The translations under genes and the position numbers were made by a program. This document shows, piece by piece, positions 1-10,216 of a stretch of DNA of 64,000 bases (within the stretch, counting starts at the first letter, position 1; every line of letters starts with the position of its first letter). The DNA is from Dioscorea cayenensis subsp. rotundata (taxonomy: Eukaryota > Streptophyta > Magnoliopsida > Dioscoreales > Dioscoreaceae): contig NC_052479.1 of NCBI RefSeq assembly GCF_009730915.1, positions 15,836,027-15,900,026 on the forward strand, read 5' to 3'. Under the pieces are notes generated by a model that did not search any database, was not told the origin of the DNA, and worked only from the letters and a program-made list of their open reading frames with translations.

Positions 1-93
1 AAAAATAACATAAAAACACACATATTAGTGTAAAAACCCGAGAAAAGTAATGCTCAACATAAGGAAATTATGCTTCGCATTCATATCGCACAA
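1..93 (-). mobile_element. Terminal fragment of a family C LTR, running off the left edge
   Basis: On the minus strand this reads as the start of the LTR found complete at 19480-20966. It begins with TGATAAGTGCTTGTGC at base 93 and continues towards base 1 with only a few differences. It is therefore the 5' tip of a minus-strand LTR whose remainder lies outside the window. Bases 94 onward are unrelated to the LTR, so 93/94 is an element boundary or truncation point. No target duplication can be tested because the other end is not visible. Confidence 0.85.
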
Positions 94-180
94 GCACTTA
101 TCAGCGATCCAGCACGACTGGTGACACCATCCCACCTGGGTTGAGCCCTTTGTCGAAACGGCTCTTCCATGACGTTCTAA

Positions 181-593
181 AGTCAAGTATATTTCGCGAG
201 TTCGCGAAGGAATTCTTTTTCAGGAGCAAATGATTATTATGACTTATGGGTATTCGATGAATTCCACAATCCTGACAGCCAGAGTTCAATCATCGGGGCA
301 ACCCAAGAAGGAAGGGCATATGCCAATACCATGTTGAAAATCTTAGATGGCCAAGAGTATAGACTAGATTTAAAATATTATAGAATTTTTTACGAAGAAA
401 AAAAAATGTACCCATTGTAATCATTGCTAATCAAATGTCACATTGTTTTGCAGATGAAGACAAACCATTTAATGCAAGATGCCATCGATTGAGATTCTCC
501 TCAAATATACATGATGCACGCATTATTGCTACTTTGTTTGTGCGGGTGTATAAACAGGAGAATAACTACGACCCTAGCAGCATATCAAGATAG
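181..593 (+). pseudogene. Broken SF3-helicase (Rep-like) relic, plasmid or CRESS-DNA type
   Basis: An open frame follows the stop at 178-180. It reads a Walker B-like segment WVFDEF (247-264), then a stretch with LDG and a conserved lysine-tyrosine region (346-381). After a one-base frame change in the A-run at 398-406, a neighbouring frame continues with PIVIIAN (411-431), which resembles motif C of superfamily 3 helicases ending in the conserved asparagine. That frame stops at 591-593. Superfamily 3 helicases are the replication-initiator helicases of small DNA replicons, including geminivirus-like Reps and some organelle plasmids. The Walker A segment and nuclease domain are absent, so this is a 5'-truncated, frameshifted relic. 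Assignment rests on motif order only; no specific virus or plasmid is recognised. Confidence 0.55.
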
Positions 594-816
594 ATGCGAT
601 TTCTTAACGCGGTTGAATTACAAGGAATGTACAAGGTTTTTCACAAAAAAAGGGGCACAGGAAGGGAAAGGGCGACTGTGCCTTGACCTAAACGAAGAGT
701 TTATAATAACCCTATTAAATTAATTCGCCGTAAAAAGAAATGTAAATATTTTATTTACCCACCTAAAGTGGGGTATAAACCGAAAGCACAATCATGTCAA
801 ATTTGAAGACGGGGGA
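594..816. other. Spacer without a recognised gene
   Basis: A short methionine-started frame (594-665) after the Rep-like stop may be the decayed tail of that gene, but nothing specific is recognised. The rest is AT-rich. Confidence 0.4.
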
Positions 817-1270
817 TTATTAATCCTCTCCCTTTCCGATTATTGTTGGTGTTCCAAGAGATGGAAGTACTTACCAGTTATCAAGAAGGGATGGTTAGAG
901 GATTTCTGCTTAAGCATTTGACCCTCCAGATGAAAAAGTCATCTCGGAGCAAGCTTGGTCAGAGGATTTTGGCATGATCAGTGGTTATAAAATAATTGGA
1001 TTAAATCCATTCTCTCCTATGGGTCATGGTACTATAGCGTCGCGTTGGACCTAAACACTCCTGTGGAGGTTCGTTCTATTGGATCCCCCGGTCTTTCGAT
1101 TTTAGCATGCCAAAACCGTCATAGCCAAATCAACTAAATCGATTTCCAAAATATGGCCTTCTGTTTCAATGTTATGATTGGCTTCGGCTTCCTCCTGCAC
1201 CATTACCTCTTGGTGTTGGAGGTCAAGTAACCAGTAGTCCCCCACAATTAATTAACTTCTTTGGTTGAGG
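817..1270 (+). repeat. Left arm of a ~454-bp inverted repeat flanking the cox2 region
   Basis: This segment is the reverse complement of 7879-8330 with scattered substitutions. The match starts at ATTAATCCTCTC and ends at TTCTTTGGTTGAG, and both flanks diverge abruptly. It does not encode a protein I recognise; both strands are interrupted by stops. The two arms enclose about 6.6 kb including a gag relic and all of cox2. Confidence 0.85.
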
Positions 1271-1329
1271 ACGATGGCGGTTGTCCTCAAGTGGCTCCTG
1301 AGCCTATAATATATAATATAAGGCTCTAA

Positions 1330-1745
1330 GCGCACCTGAGCGCCTTCGCCTGTGCAACAGCCCATCCAGCAGAAGCACCCCCAACAACCGCAGAACTCTC
1401 ATTATGTTCCTCCCAATGGTGAGACAAGTGGCGCCTCAGCGGCAGTTCACGCCAGCAAAATTATTCCAATGCTGCTTAAGCAGGGTTTAGTTCAGCTCCT
1501 TCCTAAGCGTCAGCCACCAAACCCGGAATCCAAACGCCTATTGCAAATTGCAAAAGAATGAAGGCCATCCCACAAATCGCTGTAGGAATCTTCAACACAA
1601 GATTCAAGATCTGATTGAAGAAGGGAAGATTGCCGTGACAGATGAAGCACCCCCTATTGCGCCCAATCTCAACGAGAAAGTAGGAGTTTCAAAAGATCCA
1701 CTCCCTTCAGCCTCTGCTTTCAGTCCTTTCTTTCCACTTGCCTTA
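1330..1745 (+). pseudogene. Ty3/gypsy-type gag relic
   Basis: Three frames with shifts between them carry a pattern typical of plant gypsy gag C-terminal parts: a proline/glutamine-rich stretch, then KNEGHPTNRCRNLQHKIQDL (about 1551-1610), followed by an acidic linker. In plant elements this zinc-knuckle-like segment reads roughly C-x2-H-x4-GH-x3-C followed by an IQDLI-type helix. The first cysteine is lost here and the frame is broken near 1550. No protease or reverse transcriptase follows. Such nuclear-type gag fragments are common debris in plant organelle DNA. Confidence 0.65.
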
Positions 1746-2602
1746 ACCGCTTACTAGATTAGATAGGCTAGCTAAGGCGTACTTTGTTCTATCTTTGATA
1801 TAGAAAAGAAAGTCAGTTTGAAGTTGACCAAGTAAGTGTTCCATTAGCCTTCTACTAGCGCTTGCTTTCTTACCGTAGCTCAGTCAAGCTTCCCCTTCAT
1901 CTTCCTCGCCCTATCTGAGTACCTTGCTAGCCTTACAGCACTTCCAGAGTCCGTTCCATTAGTCTCTTCTCTTGTTCGAAAAGGGATTTATTTCGACCTA
2001 TTAGTATTAGTATATAAGTCGGCTGGCTAGCCTTACGAATCTAAAGCTAGAGCTATTAGCACTGGGGTGTATCCGGACACTATTGCCTACGCTAGCTTGC
2101 TGCTTGCTGGTCAGTAGCTCTAGTTGGCATCGTTGAATCCCGATAGTGGCATCGTATAACGTTTAATAAATAAGAGCACGCCTGCTTTTATTGTTTCACT
2201 CTGCTCTGCTTATTAGTTGAGGCCTTTGTTCTCATCTAAGCATGTAGGGCGTGTTTTGTTTTCATCTAAGAAAGATGAGATGTATAGTGCTCGTGGAGCG
2301 CACTTGCGAAGGACAAACAACGATATCTAAGGTCAAAAGAATCCCTATATCAAAGGTCATGAGGATGTCTTAATAAGTTGAGTTCCAAGAAAGCGGCCGT
2401 TCACTTCAAGAATAGGGCTTCTTGTAGTTTTCTTTGATTTTTATCGGGTGTTCAGTCTACCACAAATGAAAAAGCCTATCGAAAATCATGCATTGAATGC
2501 CAATCAATCCCATCAGACTTTTTGTTGGAAAAACCAAGGCCAAGTCTATTCAAGTCTCTATATTGATTTTCGCGAGCAGAGCAGAATGGAATGGAAATTC
2601 CA
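1746..2602. other. Spacer upstream of cox2
   Basis: No gene is recognised. It has the pyrimidine- and TAG-rich texture of plant mitochondrial intergenic DNA. The cox2 5' leader and promoter should lie here, but no convincing promoter core can be pointed to. Confidence 0.5.
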
Positions 2603-2989
2603 ATGATTGTTATAGAATTAGAATGGCGATTCCTCACAATCGCTCCTTGTGATGCTGCGGAACCATGGCAATTAGGATCTCAAGACGCAGCAACACCTAT
2701 TATGCAAGGAATCATTGACTTACATCACGATATCTTTTTCTTCCTCATTCTGATTTTGGTTTTCGTATCACGGATGCTGGTTCGCGCTTTATGGCATTTC
2801 CACGAGAAAACTAATCCAATCCCGCTAAGGATTGTTCATGGAACTACTATCGAGATTATTCGGACTATATTTCCAAGTATCATCCCGATGTTCATTGCTA
2901 TACCATCGTTTGCTCTGTTATACTCAATGGACGAGGTAGTAGTAGATCCAGCCATTACTATCAAAGCTATTGGACATCAATGGTATCGA
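2603..2989 (+). CDS. cox2: cox2 exon 1, cytochrome c oxidase subunit 2 (N-terminal part)
   Basis: It encodes the N-terminal membrane-anchor half of subunit 2 of respiratory complex IV, which takes electrons from cytochrome c at the mitochondrial inner membrane. The protein starts [10 protein letters not shown] and contains the family signatures [10 protein letters not shown] and [10 protein letters not shown], two transmembrane segments, and AIGHQWYR at the end. An in-frame ATG also lies 12 bases upstream (2591); 2603 is chosen because family proteins start MIV. The exon stops at a group II GTGCG intron start. In other plants this intron (cox2i373) interrupts a codon after its first base. Here the exon ends on a codon boundary, as if one base of CGGA had been lost, so splicing to 4258 would shift the frame. 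Unedited C residues show that the copy is DNA-derived, not a cDNA. Confidence 0.85.
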
Positions 2990-4257
2990 GTGCGCCTCTT
3001 AACAAGGGGTGATATAAGTGCAACGAAATGTACCGGTGGTTCGCGAAGCATCTGGCTTACCGGTAATCTCCCATTCCCGTCGTCGAGAGACTATAAGAAC
3101 TATAGCATGCCAGAAAGGGGTGAGTTGAGGTGGTTAGACCTATACCCCGAAATGCTCCCAGCATAGGAGCCCTATGGTTCCATTCTTGTTGTTGCTGGAG
3201 GTACACATACCTCTTCTCGGTGTGGAGCGATATACGAAAAAAATAGATGCTCAGCCAGCAATGTCCGATAACGGCGCTGAAGTCGTGAATCTATCGGCAC
3301 CACAGCAGTGGCATACAACTTTGGACCTAACGGCCGGCCCCTGTTACCTTTCGGAATGGGGGATCCCCGTTGGCAACAACCACGGTAGTCGTTGCGGAAC
3401 TACTGGGTCAGGAGAGGACAACCTCTTGTTCCTGCTCCTCTTTCTTCGCTTTGGGGACGGAGGTCCTACGGTAGGTAACAGCAGGCACAAGCACTTGACC
3501 GAAGGGGACCAGCGCTTCTACTCCTCCACCGAGGAGCCGTTCGCAGCGGGATGTCGTGAACGGTGGGAGGTCACGTCACAGAGAATTTACCTAATAAGAG
3601 AGTGATCCTATGATTTATATAGAGGATATAGACTTTGTCCTTATATATAATAAGATGACTCAATCAATTGGGGGTGGGACCTGCTGGCATAATGCACGCT
3701 GGAACGTGGGAATTCGAGATCTCATGAACGACTTTTTTTTCGTGGACAAACTTTCCCTATGGATGGATCCTTTTAGATCTACGGGGGCCGGCCGTTCACA
3801 TGAGCATAAGGAATCTATACTCGAGCGTTCGACTTGGCCCCTGACAGGATAGGTGAGGAATCACTCTTGATCTGATCTATTGGGGCCTAAAACTTCGCCG
3901 AGCCGACTAGCTTTCCACTGCGCATTTTTCTAATAAAGACGACTATAGGATCGAATTCGCTTTCCGTGGTGAACTGGTCGTCCCATACCTTCTGCCTGTC
4001 TCATGTGTGTGGAACCAGGTCTTTTTCGGTTCCAGCTTAACTGAAGTAGGTAGGGCTGGGCGAGAAAGGGTCCCCTCTTGCCTACTTGCCTATTAGTAAG
4101 CGGTCCTTCGATTCCACCGGGGTCTTACGGTCTCTGAGAGGGGAGAAAAACTACCTAACTAAAGAAGAATAGTGCTCTTTCTAAGAGTAGGCGTGGAGAG
4201 CTTTTTTGCGGGGAAACTTGCAAGTCAAGTTTGGGGGGAGGCGGGCGTCGACCCAAC
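2990..4257 (+). other. cox2: cox2 group II intron 1 (cox2i373)
   Basis: The intron starts GTGCGCC and ends CCCAAC before CTTATGAG. A domain V-like hairpin lies at about 4195-4232, with a GGGGAAAC centre. At 1,268 bp it is within the range seen when this intron carries inserted sequence. Open frames at 3174-3605 and 3610-3852 show no known maturase or other domain and are taken as chance frames. Confidence 0.8.
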
Positions 4258-4575
4258 CTTATGAGTATTCGGACTATAACAGTTCCGATGAACAGTCACT
4301 CACTTTTGACAGTTATACGATTCCAGAAGATGATCCAGAATTGGGTCAATCACGTTTATTAGAAGTGGACAATAGAGTGGTTGTACCAGCCAAAACTCAT
4401 CTACGTATGATTGTAACACCTGCTGATGTACTTCATAGTTGGGCTGTACCTTCCTCAGGTGTCAAATGTGATGCTGTACCTGGTCGTTCAAATCAGACCT
4501 CAATTTTGGTACAACGAGAAGGAGTTTACTATGGTCAGTGCAGTGAGATTCGTGGAACTAATCATGCCTTTACGC
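4258..4575 (+). CDS. cox2: cox2 exon 2, CuA-domain part
   Basis: It encodes most of the CuA-binding intermembrane domain of cytochrome c oxidase subunit 2. Visible signatures are [14 protein letters not shown], the acidic segment [37 protein letters not shown] and [15 protein letters not shown], which carry the CuA ligand region. The second CuA cysteine is written as CGT (R), which C-to-U editing would turn to TGT (C); the ACG at the end would be edited to ATG. Genomic unedited codons such as these are normal in plant mitochondrial cox2. The exon ends after one base of a codon at 4575, before GTGCG, matching the known phase of cox2i691. Confidence 0.9.
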
Positions 4576-5813
4576 GTGCGCCCGGATACATAGGCCGACT
4601 GCTGAGCCCACTCTGGCTCAGCCGCACCACCCGGGGTCGGGGTGCGAGCCACCCGAGAAGCAAGCTATTACAGCGAGCGGCTGGAGCAGTAGGGAGCCGA
4701 GGAGCAAGGCAGTAGATAAGATAGAAGAAGGGGCCAGGCTCCCGGTAGAGCAGAGGAGACGGTTAGGATAACAAACTTGAAACGCGGAGCCCGAGCGGCC
4801 GGCGAGCGAGTGGTTAGTGGCAAATAGCGCCCTAGTTGATGGCATTCCTCTCTGCGGCTGGCACTCGAGGAACCACGGGGCACTCCATACAGAGCAAGCA
4901 AGTCTTAGGGATGAGACGCCCGCGCAAGGACCTCAATTCTCATTAGGAGGTCGAACCAAGGACCTATAGAAGTCGGGGCTACCCCGTCCCCATGGCAAGG
5001 CAACAGTGTCCTGAGGGAGGAGTTGAGAGGCCTTATAGTAGCACGGACCTCTTTTTCATTCTAGGTCATGCGAAGGGGGCCAGTCCAAGATCGTACAGTT
5101 ATTATAAAAAGCTCTCAACGGCCTCTTTCTGAGTTATTCCAGCTTCTTCATTTTTCGTGCCGCGGTGAACGAACAAAACCGTCTCAGCGGAAGGAGAAGG
5201 ACCTGCTACGGCAGAGACTACTTATCCTCTTCTTGTTCCTAGCCGTCTGTTACGAGTCCGGAAAGCCTGGAATCATCAATATGAGGGATCCCTCAAAAAT
5301 AGAGAAGGGCGGGCAGGGCTTCCGCAAGAGCCTCCCCTCTTCCCGGTCAATATACATGGAAAGGAGACCAACATAACTAGCCTCTTTTTTTATGTACGTA
5401 CACCTTTGTTTCAGGGTGGGGCCGCCCTCCCTCCTGCTAATCCGGCCATTTTTCCTTTCTTTCCCACCCTTCCATAAAGGACTTCCGATTCCCGGCCCGG
5501 CGCTCTGCGTGGTTATGTACATGTTCCGACTCGCCGGTCATTATAGATCTAGTGGCATGGCGAGGCGAAGGGATTGGATTTCACATATGATCAGATCAGT
5601 GGGCAAGCAAGGTGTACTTTTTCGTATTCTTGTTGTTGAAGTTGACTTTCAAGCTCTTTTTTTTAAGTAGGCCAGGATTTTTGGAGCTGCTCCCAGCTCA
5701 CACTATGGTGACGGGGGTGCCGCCGTGAAGATCATGGAGTGTGAGCAGAACGAGCTGAAAGGCTCTAATATGTTTGGAGGGCAAGGGGCATAGATACCAA
5801 CCCTGACCCCTAT
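4576..5813 (+). other. cox2: cox2 group II intron 2 (cox2i691)
   Basis: The intron starts GTGCGCCCGG and ends CCCCTAT before CTATCGTCG. The 1,238-bp length and phase 1 position fit cox2i691. Carrying both cox2 introns excludes grass-like lineages that have only the first, but is common in other angiosperms and in gymnosperms. Short open frames inside (for example 5068-5376) match nothing recognised. Confidence 0.8.
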
Positions 5814-5890
5814 CTATCGTCGTAGAAGCTGTTCCTTTGAAAGATTATGGTTCTCAGGTATCCAATCAATTAATCCTCCAAACCAACTAA
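5814..5890 (+). CDS. cox2: cox2 exon 3, C-terminus
   Basis: The last 77 bases complete subunit 2 with P-IVVEAVPLKDYGSQVSNQLI and a TAA stop at 5888-5890. The splice of ..ACGC to CTATCGTC restores the frame across intron 2. The C-terminus ends ..LQTN as in other plants. Exons 2 and 3 are undamaged, so the only obvious lesion of this cox2 copy is at the exon 1/intron 1 border. Confidence 0.88.
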
Positions 5891-7878
5891 ACCGAGGAAG
5901 GTGGAGTGGAAAGAAAATTGTAGGGTGAGGGAAGGGGGAAGCTCCAAGAAGGCTTCGCTTGGTTTAGTAGACAGCGAGTGGAGTGTATAAGCCCTTATTG
6001 AAGAAATAGGGCGAGGCCTTACTACACGAGCTCGTAAGTCAAGCACGGAATGAGCATTGTCTACGAAGCTTAACGCACTATAAAATAGGCATTCTGGTAT
6101 GGTAGGAAGACTCCTTGACCACTACATAGGAGTGATAGCAAAGGCAAGCCATCAAAAGGCGAGCAGTCCTTATAGCAATAGCAATAGCAAATGGTCAACT
6201 TATAGAACCTATTTTTTTTCTTCTTTTTTTTTGGCGCTGCTGAACAAAATTGACTACTCAAGTACCAAAGGTGACCGGTCCATGAGACCGAATTCAACAC
6301 AAAAAAAGGTGAAACCCTCTTGCTTTTCGAATAGACGTCAGGGACCGGAAAGAAAAATAGGGGTTGTTGTTGGGAGGTCCAATGCTACGCTTCCCTTGCT
6401 CTGTTTCATCCGTCCATCTCCCTGATGCGCTTACTTACCATTATGGACATCTAGCTGAATCTCTTTTTGCCTCTTTTGTGTTAGTACCTTACGCAAAAAA
6501 ATGCCTATCCCCACCCATCCCTGCGGAGAAGGCAAGGATTAGGAGGCAAAGACTACTATTGCGAATAAAAGCCTAGCCTAGTCTTCATGAAGTGAGTGTC
6601 CCACCAGTGGAAGGGTGGCGAAGAAGACTTGCTCGGCTACGGTCGAGATGGAGGAAGAAGTACATAGGTCTTTAAGAAGCGATGGAAGCGGGTCTGTCGA
6701 TGATAGCTTTTTTCCCCTGTTACATCGATGTCACTTCGTAACTTGACCTCTTTTTTAATAACCTTCCCGTCTATAGGGGTTCTTGATAGCTATGAAACAA
6801 GTAACAAAGAGACTCTTCTTTCAATCCCCCCTGAATAAGTAAGGCAGAAGCTAGAGTCAAGCTTTCTTTCTATCATTTAGCGAGGGAGAGAGCTACCCGA
6901 ATTGACCAACCGTCAAAAAAAGAATGATTTTGAGAAGTACTTTGACTTTTAAGCTGGACAAACTCTGTTTTCTTTCACCTTCTTTTTCCCATCGGCGAGA
7001 AAAGAAACGATACCACTAACTAGCACCTTAGGAACTAGTTGAGTAGTAGTGGTCAAATTCACTCTATAAAAATATAGAAAGAGAGAACCTTTCGTAGCCA
7101 AATCGAGAAAGAGATGCTCGCATGAAGTGCATGGGCTGATTTTAGTGCCAGTTATTTGGAGACGTTTCGAGCACATCTGGTTTTTAGTGGGAAGCTGCTA
7201 CAGAGCGAAGGTCTTCATTTCTAGTAAGGAACTAAATGAAATTCTTGACTTCGTAAAGATTTATTTTCTCAAAGTCCAGACAGAGAAATTCGATGATTTT
7301 GCACTATTAAACACGCTGGAGTTCCCATGGAAATGGCGGCACAGGTGCTGAACTAGAAGTAGCAGTAATAGAAATTAAATCGAATACATCACAGGGCCTT
7401 TGAACTTACCCCTTTCTTATCAATTTCTATGGCTTGATGCCTCTTCACTCTAAGTCAAGTGGGCTCCTCGAGTGGTTGCCGATACAGCAATCAACCCACT
7501 CCCATGAATATCCAACCGGATGCTCTGTCTTTTTTGTTTTCAGACCCAAGACGTTTGATTAACTGAGGCTTTGCCATTGGGAATAATCTTCCTTATTGAC
7601 ATGTCGATTCACTTTGCTATTAATTTCACATCTCGGTCAGAGAAATTGAGCTGCTCGACCAATTCACCAGCAACTAAAAAAGTCATGTCACTGTCAAGGC
7701 AAAATAGGAGCTTTCCAGACCTTGAAAGGACAGTCTACTACTGGCATTCTCTACTATAGAGCTGAGAGAAAGAATATATGTCGGGTCCAGACATTGGTTG
7801 TATCAGATTGGCCTCTTCAGAGAGAACACAATAAACGGGACATATGCAATGCCTTTTATGCAAGGGCTGTCACCTTGT
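5891..7878. other. Spacer downstream of cox2
   Basis: No gene is recognised in 2 kb. Open frames at 6099-6425, 6364-6576, 7127-7351 and 7571-7759 are short, overlap one another and lack recognisable motifs. A poly-T tract at 6211-6232 lies between them. Texture is that of mitochondrial intergenic DNA. Confidence 0.5.
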
Positions 7879-8330
7879 CTCAACCAAAGAAGTTAATTAA
7901 TTGTGGGGGACTACTGGTTACTTGACCTTCAACACCAAGAGGTAATGGTGCAGGAGGAAGCCAAAACCAATCATAACATTGAAACAGAATGCCATATTTT
8001 GGAAATCGATTTAGTTGATTTGGCTGTGACGGTTTTGGCATTCTAAAATCGAAAGACCAGGGGATCCAATAGAACGAACCTCCACAGGAGTGTTTAGGTC
8101 CAACGTGCTGCTATAGTACCATGACCCATAGGAGAGAATGGATTTAATCCAATTATTTTATAACCACTGATCATGCCAAAATCCTCTGACCAAGCTTGCT
8201 CCGAGATGACTTTTTCATCTGGAGGGTCAAATGCTTAAGCATAAATCCTCTAACCATCCATTCTTGATAACTGGTAAGTACTCCCATCTCTGGGAACACC
8301 AACCATAATCGGAAAGAGAGAGGATTAATA
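7879..8330 (-). repeat. Right arm of the ~454-bp inverted repeat
   Basis: This is the inverted partner of 817-1270, running from CTCAACCAAAGAAG to AGGATTAATA. It differs by scattered substitutions. Repeats of this size can recombine at low frequency in plant mitochondria and would invert the cox2-bearing segment between them. Confidence 0.85.
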
Positions 8331-8849
8331 CAAGTCGGTGAGTGTAGTAGCAAAAATTGACGATGCTAATGATGACTCTTTGTTTGGTATCATGCGCTGA
8401 GTATACACATGATAACTAGAACCCCAGCAACTAAAAGAAAATGCATTGATTGAAATAGAGAAAAATAAGTGAAAATTCTGACATCAACAAAGTCCACTTC
8501 GTTCTCTCGCTCTGCTCGCGGCGCTCCTTGCTCGTGGAGCGGTATACCAAAAAACCTCCTTATGTATGTTATAAACAAACCCACATAAGGCCGGTTGGTC
8601 GATACGATATGACTTATGATACCGAAGCTTATTTCATTCTTATTCTCTTTCTTCCAATCTTCCTTTTTTTTCTTATTGTGCTGCTAACAGGACTAAACTA
8701 TGAGGAGACATTCTGACTTTATCACAGTAGGTTCAAGGTACCTGTTTAGGAATAGGGGATTTTCACCTGGTTTGCTCTAATAGTGAGAGGAGGCAGATTC
8801 TTTCGTCATTCCTTTCTTTTGAAATTTAACTAAAGTATAGAAGCCAGCC
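8331..8849. other. Spacer without a recognised gene
   Basis: Short frames on both strands (8390-8584 minus; 8528-8716 plus) include hydrophobic stretches but match no family I know. Confidence 0.4.
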
Positions 8850-9165
8850 ATGGATATGAGGGCCACAGGACATCAACACTCCTGGAGTAACCAGGCCCAA
8901 GGAAGTAGAAGAATGATTTGTAGGATTAACAGGGCACTGATCAATCTGGAATGGTTGCTGCAGGATTGCCCGGATGGTTTTGTGGAGTATCTCAATCCAG
9001 GTGTATGGGATCATTCTCCCCTATCGATTACATTAAAACCTTAGCTAAACAGTGTCCTGAAACCATTTGAGTTTTCTCAAATGTTGACAAAGCACCCAGA
9101 CCTACAGATAGTGGAAAGGGCTTGGAACATCAATGTGATAGGAAATCAGATGTTTAGACTATGTT
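8850..9165 (+). pseudogene. LINE-type retrotransposon relic (endonuclease end)
   Basis: The frame at 8850-9041 reads HSWSNQ, then RRMICRINRALINLEWL and VEYLNPGVWDHSPL. This is the order at the end of the AP-endonuclease domain of plant LINEs: a WSN motif, an R-x-D-R-x-L-x-N segment and a SDHSP motif. The catalytic SDH serine is replaced by tryptophan. After the stop, another frame (about 9060-9165) continues with KPFEF and ERAWN, as in the linker before LINE reverse transcriptase. No reverse transcriptase follows. Confidence 0.65.
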
Positions 9166-10216
9166 AGAAAAGAAAAATCTTATACAATACCTGCTTAAGT
9201 AAGTAATAAGTCAAAATAAGGAGTAAACATCCAACAATCCTAAGCCAATATCTCACCTTCTAGTTTGAGTTAAAATATTGGCTTTAATCAGCCTAGTCGG
9301 GATAAGATAAGAGAATAAAGCTGAAACTGATCCCTTCGCTTAGTTTATTTTGTTTTGTATAGACAGTCAAATTTTCTTGGTATGTAAAGCTAGACAAGAC
9401 AGATTTTTATTTGAGATTAGTTATGGACGTGAGCTAACGTATATGGGGGTTATTGCAACATAGATAGAAGAAGAAGATTTCCTCAATAAATAGAAAAAGT
9501 AGATGTAACATAGAAAGAGTTATAAGCTAGATAGATGGGGTTTTTTTTCTTCCTATGCCCGACGAGCTGACTGTTTAACCCATGGCGAGTTCAAGGGATT
9601 AGATGGTTTTTGGGTTCATTTAAACCTGATAAAATATTTAAAAAAAGAAATGAATTTTTTAAATCCTTTTGTATGACGAACTATTTGGACGATTCACTAT
9701 AAACCCAAACTCACCTTCCTTGGGGGCAGTCGGCGGACCAGGCCAAACTTCGATTATTGGCTCATGACAAGTTCTTATAATAAAAAGAGGCTTACGGAAG
9801 AACTTTTATGGTCAAAGAAAGGAACAGTGCGTTTACTTTTTAACTTTATCCATTTGGATACAGAAAGAAAAGATCGGTGTGTCTGTGGAACAATAAAAAT
9901 TCCTGTGCATTTCTTTCCCCCTTTTGATAAAAAAAAATTTGAGATATTGGAAAGGAAATTGAAACCAAGTTACAAAACCTTTTTCTACGATGCCTGCACA
10001 CCAGTTGAACGATAGTTGATTTTCCCTCAACTCGCTGCCACACGTATGTGTAACTGCACGGTAGGAAATTCCAATTTTACATCGTCAACGACCCTTACAT
10101 GAAAGGTTATAGTGTTAAAAATTTTGACATTGCACCTATATATACTGTCCCTTGAATCACATGAAGACCTAGCAACCAGTGTAGTAGCAGACTTCACATT
10201 AAAATCCTAGCATTAT
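9166..10216. other. Spacer with one unassigned short ORF
   Basis: The stretch is AT-rich and contains no recognised gene. An 83-codon frame (9764-10015) is lysine-rich with KIPVHFF and LKPSYKTFFYDA segments but resembles nothing I know, and has no visible regulatory support. Confidence 0.4.

Noticed and set aside
3174..3852. Open frames of 143 and 80 codons within cox2 intron 1
   Set aside because: They lack maturase or homing-endonuclease motifs and lie in ordinary intron sequence; chance frames.
9764..10015. 83-codon lysine-rich ORF upstream of matR
   Set aside because: No family, no supporting signal and no neighbour relation; mentioned only as spacer content.
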